DNA of 6,392 nucleotides from Legionella longbeachae (GTDB taxonomy: Bacteria; Pseudomonadota; Gammaproteobacteria; Legionellales; Legionellaceae). The translations under genes were made by a program, and so were the position numbers. The DNA lies in contig JACPOX010000018.1 of the NCBI GenBank assembly GCA_016191305.1, positions 1 to 6,392 on the forward strand, written 5' to 3'. How positions within the stretch are numbered: position 1 is the stretch's first letter; every line of letters starts with the position of its first letter. Shown one piece after another: positions 1 to 5,476 of this stretch. Under the pieces are notes generated by a model. It was not told the DNA's origin and did not search any database. It saw only the letters and a list, made by a program, of their open reading frames with translations.

Positions 1-23
1 ATTATCCCAATCTTACATTCTTC

Positions 24-1118
24 CTAAAAATTGTCCGATACCAATTCTTTTAATTCTCGTTTTGGGTGTCGTCCTAAATAATCCACTGACTGCATTTCTA
101 GTAAACTACTTAGAGTTCGTTTAAATGTTTCCTTCATTTCCCCTTCTACATATAAGTCTTCAACAGAAACTGCTGCGGAAATAATTATATTAATTCCTCT
201 GTCATACATCACATCGATAAAATGAATAAACATAATGGTTTGCAAAGTATGATTGAAAGTTAAAACAGGTATATTACTTACAAAAATCGTGTCAAATTTA
301 TCGGAAATTTCTAAATAATCCAATTGACTACGTGGCCAGTTACACAGAAGATCAAAAGCAAACCAAATCGTTTTTTCACCCATTTTCACAAAAGGGATGT
401 CCCGATTTTGTATGCTAATAACACCATTTTCCTTAAATTCATGGGCTAATAGTAAAAATTGTTTTTCCATTGCTTGAGAAGTTTGCTCATTTAATGGAAA
501 TAAATAAGCATCTAAAAGTGGAGCTCGTCCAATGCGATAGTCTCTTTGTTCATTCAAATATAGAACGTTACAATTGTTTTTAATTGCTGTAATAGCCGGT
601 AAAAATCTGTTGCGATGGACTCCATTTCGGTACAAATCATCCGGAGGTATATTAGAAGAAATGACTATAATAACTCCATGAGCAATCAAAGATTGCAATA
701 ATTCAGCCAAAATCATCGCATATGCCACATCATGAACCATAAACTCATCAAAACACAGTATACGCATCGATTTTGCCAATTTTTTAGCGATTTTATGAAT
801 AGGGTTTTTTTGTCCTTGCAGTTTTCTTAATTGAGCATCAATTTGTTGCATAAAATGATGAAAATGAAAACGCCCTTTTTTCTTCTCATCAAGGTATTCA
901 TAAAACAAATCAATCAGATATGTTTTTCCTACACCTACTGGCCCATAAAGATACAACCCTTTAATATGCGGTTTAATGAATGGATAAAACCAGGATGAAT
1001 TTGCTTTTTTTATATCATTAGCAAGATGCTGCATTTGCAATAATATGTCTCGTTGTAACGGATCATCAAGAATATCGCCGCGATGAATCAATTCTTCGTA
1101 TTGATTAAGCAGGGTCAT
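24..1118 (-). CDS. zapE: Cell division protein ZapE (AFG1-like P-loop ATPase)
   Basis: In E. coli ZapE is a cytoplasmic ATPase that associates with the Z-ring during constriction; mitochondrial AFG1/LACE1 is its homologue. Visible in the 364-residue product: Walker A GPVGVGKT (59-66), the family stretch FHFHHFM (84-90), Walker B ILCFDEF (120-126), sensor-1 region SSN (154-156) followed by the highly characteristic IPPDDLYRNG (157-166) and RFLPAI (171-176), and a C-terminal LLEMQSVDYL block typical of the family. Length is close to E. coli ZapE (about 375 residues), so it is complete. The ATG shares its A with the TAA of the upstream hydrolase gene, and no strong Shine-Dalgarno sequence precedes it, which suggests translational coupling. 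Only 23 bases remain downstream and no terminator is visible there. Family assignment is very secure; the division role is taken from the E. coli protein. Confidence 0.96.
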   Translation of the reverse strand: MTLLNQYEELIHRGDILDDPLQRDILLQMQHLANDIKKANSSWFYPFIKPHIKGLYLYGPVGVGKTYLIDLFYEYLDEKKKGRFHFHHFMQQIDAQLRKLQGQKNPIHKIAKKLAKSMRILCFDEFMVHDVAYAMILAELLQSLIAHGVIIVISSNIPPDDLYRNGVHRNRFLPAITAIKNNCNVLYLNEQRDYRIGRAPLLDAYLFPLNEQTSQAMEKQFLLLAHEFKENGVISIQNRDIPFVKMGEKTIWFAFDLLCNWPRSQLDYLEISDKFDTIFVSNIPVLTFNHTLQTIMFIHFIDVMYDRGINIIISAAVSVEDLYVEGEMKETFKRTLSSLLEMQSVDYLGRHPKRELKELVSDNF

Positions 1119-1777
1119 TATAAAGTGACCTGAGAGTTAATATAGTCTGTAAGCCTTGTTTTGAGTTCAATCAATTTACCGTGAAAAAAATGACTTGTAT
1201 TGGCAAAACGCAATACCGGAATTGCTGGTTTTGCTTGTAGCGCAAAATCAAAAACTAAAGAGGAAGAAACCACCTCATCCTCTTCACCTTGTACAATAAG
1301 CCAAGGATAAGGGGCAGTCTTAAATTCTTGATAATCATAATGATGTACTGCTGGAGCAATTGTGATTAATAAATTTGATTCAGATTGTGCTGCTGCGCGA
1401 TAAGCCACATAAGATCCAAAAGAAAAACCCGCAAAAATTAATTTTATTTCGGGCTGCTCTTTTTGCCATTCACGAACTAAAATCAACATATCTTCACTTT
1501 CGCCAATACCCGCATCATAATTCCCTTCTGACTGACCCACGCCACGAAAATTAAAGCGTAGTGAAGGAATGTCCAATTCTCTAAAAACACGTGCAAGCGT
1601 GGTAACAACCTTATTATTCATAGCACCGCCTTGCAATGAATGAGGATGCCCCAGAAATGCTACAAAATCGGAGTGATGATGCTCAGGAACCGTCAAGATG
1701 GCTTCAAGCCTTCCAACTACCCCCTGAAAAAATAAGGTATGCTCTCCTGGGATAGCTAATTTTTCGCTGATTTGCAT
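1118..1777 (-). CDS. Alpha/beta hydrolase, COG2945-type
   Basis: This is a 219-residue cytoplasmic alpha/beta-hydrolase with no signal peptide. The fold markers are in order: an HPH motif after the first core strand (FLGHPHSLQGG, 41-51), the RFNFRGVGQSEG turn (74-85), the nucleophile elbow GFSFG (117-121, Ser119), a probable catalytic Asp in GEEDEVV (164-170, Asp167) and the His in TSHFFHGKL (194-202, His196). The HPH and HFFHGKL segments match the uncharacterised COG2945 family, where substrates are not established; an esterase or thioesterase role is possible but not shown. The start at 1777 is preceded by only a weak AGG-containing site. The gene ends in TAATG, overlapping zapE by one base, so the two are probably co-translated. 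The 65-base gap upstream contains nested palindromes that might regulate this pair. Confidence 0.9.
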   Translation of the reverse strand: MQISEKLAIPGEHTLFFQGVVGRLEAILTVPEHHHSDFVAFLGHPHSLQGGAMNNKVVTTLARVFRELDIPSLRFNFRGVGQSEGNYDAGIGESEDMLILVREWQKEQPEIKLIFAGFSFGSYVAYRAAAQSESNLLITIAPAVHHYDYQEFKTAPYPWLIVQGEEDEVVSSSLVFDFALQAKPAIPVLRFANTSHFFHGKLIELKTRLTDYINSQVTL

Positions 1778-1799
1778 AGAAAACCTGTAACTTTAAAGT

Positions 1800-1828
1800 G
1801 TTATACTTCAAACTTCGCGAAGTATAAC
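1800..1828. repeat. Inverted repeat / candidate operator between minus-strand genes
   Basis: GTTATACTTC (1800-1809) and GAAGTATAAC (1819-1828) form a perfect 10-base inverted repeat with a 9-base centre. Nested inside is a perfect 12-base palindrome, ACTTCGCGAAGT (1812-1823), and beside it another, ACTTTAAAGT (1790-1799). No T-run follows on either strand, so it does not look like a standard intrinsic terminator. It lies between the orphan gene ending at 1843 and the hydrolase start at 1777, so it could be an operator, an RNA-stability hairpin or a dispersed repeat. Confidence 0.6.
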
Positions 1829-1842
1829 CATCCACAAGGATT

Positions 1843-2640
1843 CTAGTTAAACTTCACTTCCTTAAATATTTGTTCTTCAGAATCACTTTTCGGAATAACA
1901 AAATCTACAATCATTCCAATAACTGGTTTAGGTAGTTTGTTTATTTCCGTTTTAGATGATACTTTTTTTGCAAAAAACAGCCATGATAACAAAGGTGATT
2001 GTATTTTAATATTTTTTTCAAAATCTATAGCCTCACCAACACGCAGTCCAAAATCTTTTAAAATATTATCCGGTTGTATTTTAAAAAACTTACAAACTTC
2101 TTTCAACTGCTGAAAGACTTCAGGCAGGCAAGCTTTCTTATGCAACAAATTATCCCAACCCCTTTGATCATAATATTTTGCAATAAATCGACCTATTTTT
2201 TGGGGTATAAATTTTAATTCATTTTCAATGATTTTTTTAACTTCATCATCAGTAATAACCCACTGATTTTCACTGCACACTCGGATGATTTTTTCTACAA
2301 AAAAATGAACATAGGGCAAAAACAATAAATAAGTCTGTTTTTTATTTAAGTCACTTATTTTGTTGCTGACCTGCTCTATGTTTTCATATAAAACATGAAC
2401 CGAAGGATCATTTTTTTCGTAACCCGCATTGTTAATCCAATTGTCTTTGTTTGATATACTATCATCAAACAAATAGGGACAGCGGAATGGTGCATTGCAA
2501 TCGGCTATGTAATTTGAAAATTCAGTAATAATTTTTTCGATTTCCTTCTTTGCTTTTTTTAGATTTTCTTTTTTCTCTGATTGGCTATTTGTGTTTGAAC
2601 TCTCGTCTTTTTTTCTATTGGTGGTGAATATGTTACCCAT
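1843..2640 (-). CDS. Unrecognised protein, candidate secreted effector
   Basis: I do not recognise this 265-residue family. Visible parts: residues 1-11 begin MGNIFTTNRKK, which fits the MGxxx[S/T] myristoylation consensus followed by basic residues; 20-42 is a strongly charged Lys/Glu helix, possibly coiled coil; 43-250 looks like a globular, mostly helical domain with a hydrophobic helix at 103-120 and WLFFAKK at 220-226. The last 16 residues are acidic then hydrophobic (SDSEEQIFKEVKFN tail). There is no Sec signal peptide and no convincing membrane segment. The start is supported by AGAGA about 8 bases upstream. The gene is more AT-rich than its neighbours: rows 1921-1980, 2221-2280 and 2521-2580 hold 17, 18 and 14 G+C per 60, against 23 in a zapE row (601-660) and 26 in a row of the hydrolase at 5761-5820. 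An effector role is inference; it could be an ordinary cytoplasmic protein. Confidence 0.8.
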   Translation of the reverse strand: MGNIFTTNRKKDESSNTNSQSEKKENLKKAKKEIEKIITEFSNYIADCNAPFRCPYLFDDSISNKDNWINNAGYEKNDPSVHVLYENIEQVSNKISDLNKKQTYLLFLPYVHFFVEKIIRVCSENQWVITDDEVKKIIENELKFIPQKIGRFIAKYYDQRGWDNLLHKKACLPEVFQQLKEVCKFFKIQPDNILKDFGLRVGEAIDFEKNIKIQSPLLSWLFFAKKVSSKTEINKLPKPVIGMIVDFVIPKSDSEEQIFKEVKFN

Positions 2641-2672
2641 ATATTGTCTCTTTTGTTTAGCAATAAACCAAT

Positions 2673-2701
2673 ATTGTAACAGACTGTTCTAATAAAAACC
2701 A
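2673..2701 (-). promoter_or_regulatory. Possible promoter of the orphan gene
   Basis: On the minus strand a TACAAT -10 box (2673-2678, 5 of 6 to consensus) lies about 33 bases upstream of the start codon at 2640, with a predicted transcription start near 2666. The 17-base-spaced -35 position (2696-2701, TGGTTT) is poor, which would fit a promoter needing an activator. A 12-base palindrome sits directly upstream of it. Confidence 0.35.
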
Positions 2702-2703
2702 TT

Positions 2704-2715
2704 TAAGCATGCTTA
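2704..2715. promoter_or_regulatory. 12-base palindrome, possible regulator binding site
   Basis: TAAGCATGCTTA is a perfect palindrome in the divergent intergenic region. Its centre is about 43 bases upstream of the predicted transcription start of the orphan gene and abuts the weak -35, where many dimeric activators bind. The regulator is unknown, and a 12-base palindrome in AT-rich DNA could also be chance. Confidence 0.35.
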
Positions 2716-2735
2716 TTTTGGAAAAATAACTACTT

Positions 2736-2820
2736 TTCAACTACCTGAATTTGAAATATGATATACACGATGTTTCTAAATTCAACAAAAGTTTTTACGG
2801 TTTAACTACCAAAATTTAGA
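2736..2820. repeat. Imperfect direct repeat pair upstream of panB
   Basis: Two 20-base segments, 2736-2755 and 2801-2820, agree at 15 of 20 positions and share AACTACC, two unmatched bases, then AATTT. Their starts are 65 bases apart. The second copy fills the spacer of the predicted panB promoter, a position where a bound protein would block RNA polymerase. A related inverted arrangement (GAATTTGAAA at 2747-2756 against TTTCTAAATTC at 2773-2783, one bulged base) overlaps the first copy. Confidence 0.4.
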
Positions 2821-2822
2821 AT
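2794..2822 (+). promoter_or_regulatory. Probable sigma-70-type promoter for the panB operon
   Basis: TTTACG (2794-2799, 4 of 6 to TTGACA) and TAGAAT (2817-2822, 5 of 6 to TATAAT) are separated by exactly 17 bases. Transcription would start near 2829, giving an untranslated leader of about 58 bases before the small ORF at 2888 and about 130 before panB. The spacer overlaps the second copy of an imperfect direct repeat (2801-2820). Confidence 0.5.
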
Positions 2823-2887
2823 AATGCGTTGACTTGAGATTTAATTGAGCAGCGACCTGATTTTTACTTTTTTGGAGGACTTGATCC

Positions 2888-2965
2888 ATGCGACAGGTAC
2901 CTGTAGTACAGTTTTTTATTCTGATGATGCTCACTCCATTTTTATCTGGGAGTCGCATATTATGA
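2888..2965 (+). CDS. Small hydrophobic ORF / leader peptide coupled to panB
   Basis: This 25-residue ORF starts with ATG at 2888, nine bases after a GGAGG Shine-Dalgarno sequence (2874-2878). It ends with TGA at 2963-2965, overlapping the panB ATG (2962-2964) as ATGA. The peptide starts MRQVPVV, continues with a hydrophobic core FFILMMLTPFL (residues 9-19) and ends SRIL. The frame is closed by a TGA six bases upstream, so it is not the tail of a longer gene. Nine of 25 residues are Val, Ile or Leu, including GTA-CCT-GTA-GTA near the start. It could be a regulatory leader, a tiny membrane protein, or simply a device that delivers ribosomes to panB. The panB Shine-Dalgarno sequence lies inside it. 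Translation is inferred, not shown. Confidence 0.5.
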   Translation: MRQVPVVQFFILMMLTPFLSGSRIL

Positions 2966-3750
2966 AAATTCATGATTTCAAACGTAAAAAAGAAGAACAA
3001 CAAAAGATTGCCATGATCACTTGCTATGATTATCCATCTGCCTGTATCGTAGCCGAATCCAATATTGATTGCGTTCTCGTAGGTGACTCTGTAGCCATGG
3101 CAGTTCATGGTCACGATACAACAATTATGGCGACCATGGATATGATGGTACTTCATACTCAAGCCGTTGCTCGTGGTCTAAATCATCAATTTTTAGTCAG
3201 TGACCTCCCCTTTTTAAGTCATAAAATATCTCTGACTCATACCATTGAAAATGTAAAAAATCTGTTACGTGCTGGAGCACAGGCAATCAAAATCGAAGGA
3301 GCTGATCCAGATACCTGTCAAACGATATCTTATTTGGTGAATGCAGGCATTCCGGTCATGGGCCATATTGGTTTAACACCACAATCTATTCATCAATTAG
3401 GAGGCTATAAAGTACAAGGAAAAAGTCAAGAACAAGCAGACAATCTAACCCAACAGGCACTAAATTTGGAAAAAGCCGGATGTTTTGCTCTTGTAATTGA
3501 ATGTGTACCACAACAATTGGCTCAAACTATAACTCATACCCTGAGTATCCCCACTATAGGCATTGGCGCAGGTTTTCATACCGATGGGCAAGTTCTTGTC
3601 TGGCATGACATGCTGGGTCTGCAAACCAGTTTCAATCCCAAATTTGTCAAAAGATATGCTCAAGGCAAAGAATTGTTACTGAATGCATTAAATACTTATG
3701 CCTATCAAGTACAACAAGTCAGCTTTCCTGCCGCTGAACATACATTTTAA
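2962..3750 (+). CDS. panB: 3-methyl-2-oxobutanoate hydroxymethyltransferase
   Basis: PanB (ketopantoate hydroxymethyltransferase) transfers a hydroxymethyl group from 5,10-methylenetetrahydrofolate to 2-oxoisovalerate to give ketopantoate, the first committed step to pantothenate and CoA. The 262-residue protein is full length (E. coli PanB: 264) and follows it throughout: ITCYDYPSA (19-27), VLVGDS (38-43, Mg-binding Asp42), DLPF (81-84, Mg-binding Asp81), AIKIEGA (108-114, with Lys110 and Glu112), GHIGLTPQS (134-142), GGYKVQG (147-153), ECVP (180-183, Glu180 the expected catalytic residue), IGIGAG (199-204) and DGQVLVWHD (208-216). ATG 2962 is chosen because the family N-terminus begins there and GGGAG (2948-2952) precedes it by nine bases. 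An in-frame TTG at 2845 would add 39 residues unlike PanB. panC follows after 18 bases. Confidence 0.97.
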   Translation: MKIHDFKRKKEEQQKIAMITCYDYPSACIVAESNIDCVLVGDSVAMAVHGHDTTIMATMDMMVLHTQAVARGLNHQFLVSDLPFLSHKISLTHTIENVKNLLRAGAQAIKIEGADPDTCQTISYLVNAGIPVMGHIGLTPQSIHQLGGYKVQGKSQEQADNLTQQALNLEKAGCFALVIECVPQQLAQTITHTLSIPTIGIGAGFHTDGQVLVWHDMLGLQTSFNPKFVKRYAQGKELLLNALNTYAYQVQQVSFPAAEHTF

Positions 3751-3768
3751 TCAGGAGATTGGTACTCG

Positions 3769-4533
3769 ATGCAAATTTTTTATGATCTTGACGAGTGGGT
3801 GGTCTTTCGAAGCACTTTATCTGTCGAATCAACTATAGGTTTTGCACCTACCATGGGTAATTTACATGCAGGTCATGCTTCTTTATTTTTAACAAGTCAA
3901 AAAGAAAATCATTATACTGTTTCCAGTTTATTTGTGAATCCGACACAATTTAATCAAGCTGACGATTTGAAAAATTATCCACGGACATTGGAAGCAGATC
4001 TGCTGATTATGACTGACTCAGGTGTTGATTTTTGCATTCTTCCTAATGACAAGGCAATGTATGCTGATGGATATAATTATAAAGTAAATGAAAAAAAGCT
4101 TTGTCAATTGATGGAAGGCAGCCAGAGGCCGGGACATTTTAATGGCGTGCTCACTGTTGTAATGAAATTACTAAATCTAGTTAAACCACACACAGCTTAT
4201 TTTGGTGAGAAAGATTACCAACAATATTTGCTGATTCAAGGAATGGCTAAAGCATTTTTTATGAATATAGAAATTAAAGCTTGTCCAACTATTCGTGAAA
4301 CTAGTGGTTTAGCTTACAGTTCTCGCAATAACCGACTTAATCAAGAACAAAAACTCCTTGCAGAAGAGTTTGCTGACTTATTCCAGCAGAAAAATAAGTC
4401 CTGTCAGCAAATTATCGAAGAATTATCGCGAAAAGGAATTGTTGTAGAATATGTAGAAGAATATCAAGGACGTCGATATGCTGCAGTACGCATTGATGAT
4501 ATTCGTCTAATTGATAATTACTCACACGTCTAA
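3769..4533 (+). CDS. panC: Pantothenate synthetase (pantoate--beta-alanine ligase), short form
   Basis: PanC condenses pantoate with beta-alanine using ATP, through a pantoyl-adenylate, to make pantothenate. Motifs of the nucleotidyltransferase family are in order: [10 protein letters not shown] (27-36, with the HAGH form of the HIGH signature), SLFVNPTQF (53-61), YPRTLEAD (70-77), [14 protein letters not shown] (114-127), FGEKDYQQ (145-152) and [10 protein letters not shown] (181-190, the KMSKS-equivalent loop). The C-terminus closes with the usual RLIDN. At 254 residues it is about 30 shorter than E. coli PanC (283). The loss falls in the C-terminal domain, between VEYVEE and RYAAVRI, where the usual loop around the conserved Asp/Leu is missing. 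The catalytic half is complete. AGGAG (3753-3757) lies 11 bases before the ATG. It forms an operon with panB; no terminator is evident after it. Confidence 0.96.
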   Translation: MQIFYDLDEWVVFRSTLSVESTIGFAPTMGNLHAGHASLFLTSQKENHYTVSSLFVNPTQFNQADDLKNYPRTLEADLLIMTDSGVDFCILPNDKAMYADGYNYKVNEKKLCQLMEGSQRPGHFNGVLTVVMKLLNLVKPHTAYFGEKDYQQYLLIQGMAKAFFMNIEIKACPTIRETSGLAYSSRNNRLNQEQKLLAEEFADLFQQKNKSCQQIIEELSRKGIVVEYVEEYQGRRYAAVRIDDIRLIDNYSHV

Positions 4534-4620
4534 CATAAACAGTTACTTATATTAGGATTAGTTTACAAAATATTAGAAAAATGATTAACTACATGCATTT
4601 CATTTTTAAAAGGAATTAGT

Positions 4621-5403
4621 ATGAATTGCCGTCTTACCTTAGTTGTACTTTTATCATCAATTTTCAACAATCTATTTGCCGGAAGTATGGGAAGTATACC
4701 CACTACTTTTGGAGGATTCTATGCAGGTCTCGGAACCGGTTTTACAACAGTTTTCAGTAATGACGAATATACAGTAAACAGACCAGGATTTGGCGTGGTA
4801 CGATCGGGTACTAACAAGGTAAGTGATTCAGCGATTCTCTTTTCTGGACAACTAGGATATGGTACTTCGTTGAATAAAAATATCTACTTAGGTGGAAAAG
4901 CATCGGTATATTACACTCCCATGGAAAGCTTCCATCAAAATAGTTATGCTTCACCCAGAGGTCCTAATCAATTAGCAGCAGGACAAGATTCGTTATCTCG
5001 TACTTTCAAACCCATTTATAATATTGATGCGGTTTTAGGTTATGAAATGTTTCCAAATCTTATGCCATTTGTTGAAGCAGGTGTAAGTTTTGCCAATGTG
5101 AAACATGCCATTATTTTGGATGGTTCTATAGTTATTTTAAACGCCAACCTAGTAGATCATTACACAGGTGCGTTCAATGTAGATGGATATAAAACAGGGT
5201 ATAATGTTGGTATCGGAGCAAATTATTTAGCTTATAAAAATTGGATTATTTCTGGAGAACTTGTTTACCATGATTTAGGAAAAAATAACTTATCCACCGT
5301 AATAAATACCAGCATACTATCAATTCCTGCAAATCATTTTAGAAAAGAAACAAACCAGGCGGCAACACTTCTGGCTACAGTGTCTTATTTAATTCCTAAC
5401 TAA
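4621..5403 (+). CDS. Outer-membrane beta-barrel protein
   Basis: This is a 260-residue secreted protein. Residues 1-20 form a Sec signal peptide (one Arg, a hydrophobic LVVLLSSIF core, likely cleavage after LFA at Ala20), leaving a mature start of GSMGS. The rest alternates short beta-strands with polar loops: GGFYAGLGTGF (31-41), ILFSGQLGYG (72-81), IYLGGKASVYY (88-98), YNIDAVLGYEM (133-143), LMPFVEAGVSFANVK (147-161), GYNVGIGANYLAY (193-205), WIISGELVYHDLG (208-220) and LLATVSYLI (250-258). This fits an eight-stranded OmpA-like/opacity barrel. The mature start resembles Legionella surface proteins. The protein ends Ile-Pro-Asn rather than with the usual terminal aromatic residue. AAAAGGA sits six bases before the ATG. 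The 87-base gap after panC shows no terminator and no clear promoter, so read-through from panBC is possible. Ligand and function are unknown. Confidence 0.85.
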   Translation: MNCRLTLVVLLSSIFNNLFAGSMGSIPTTFGGFYAGLGTGFTTVFSNDEYTVNRPGFGVVRSGTNKVSDSAILFSGQLGYGTSLNKNIYLGGKASVYYTPMESFHQNSYASPRGPNQLAAGQDSLSRTFKPIYNIDAVLGYEMFPNLMPFVEAGVSFANVKHAIILDGSIVILNANLVDHYTGAFNVDGYKTGYNVGIGANYLAYKNWIISGELVYHDLGKNNLSTVINTSILSIPANHFRKETNQAATLLATVSYLIPN

Positions 5404-5430
5404 AAAAGAGCAGGTTGCCGGTCGCACGAT

Positions 5431-5458
5431 AAACCCTATCTGGAACCAGATAGGGTTT
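5431..5458. terminator. Bidirectional intrinsic terminator between convergent genes
   Basis: AAACCCTATCTGG (5431-5443) pairs perfectly with CCAGATAGGGTTT (5446-5458), a 13-base stem with a minimal loop. On the plus strand it ends in TTTT (5456-5459), and the minus strand has a shorter T-run. It sits 28 bases after the beta-barrel stop and 19 bases beyond the end of the convergent hydrolase gene, so it can end transcripts from both sides. Confidence 0.88.
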
Positions 5459-5476
5459 TATCAGCCAACTGGATCA

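Noticed and set aside
1800..1828. Intrinsic terminator of the orphan gene
   Set aside because: The stem is good but no T-run follows in the direction of transcription, so it is listed as a repeat or operator candidate.
1800..1828. loxP-like recombination site
   Set aside because: Only a loose resemblance (ATACTTC arms); arm length, spacer and sequence differ and no recombinase gene is present.
2845..2961. In-frame N-terminal extension of panB from a TTG codon at 2845
   Set aside because: The extra 39 residues do not resemble PanB, no Shine-Dalgarno sequence precedes 2845, and the ATG at 2962 has GGGAG at good spacing and gives the family length.
2806..3162. 118-codon minus-strand open frame
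   Set aside because: It overlaps the certain panB gene and its promoter, has no recognisable domain and looks like an antisense shadow.
3460..3663. 67-codon minus-strand open frame within panB
   Set aside because: It lies wholly antisense to conserved panB codons and has no family resemblance.
4534..4620. Promoter for the beta-barrel gene (TTTACA at 4562-4567)
   Set aside because: The -10 position at 17 bases (TTAACT) matches only 3 of 6 and other spacings are no better, so I do not list it.
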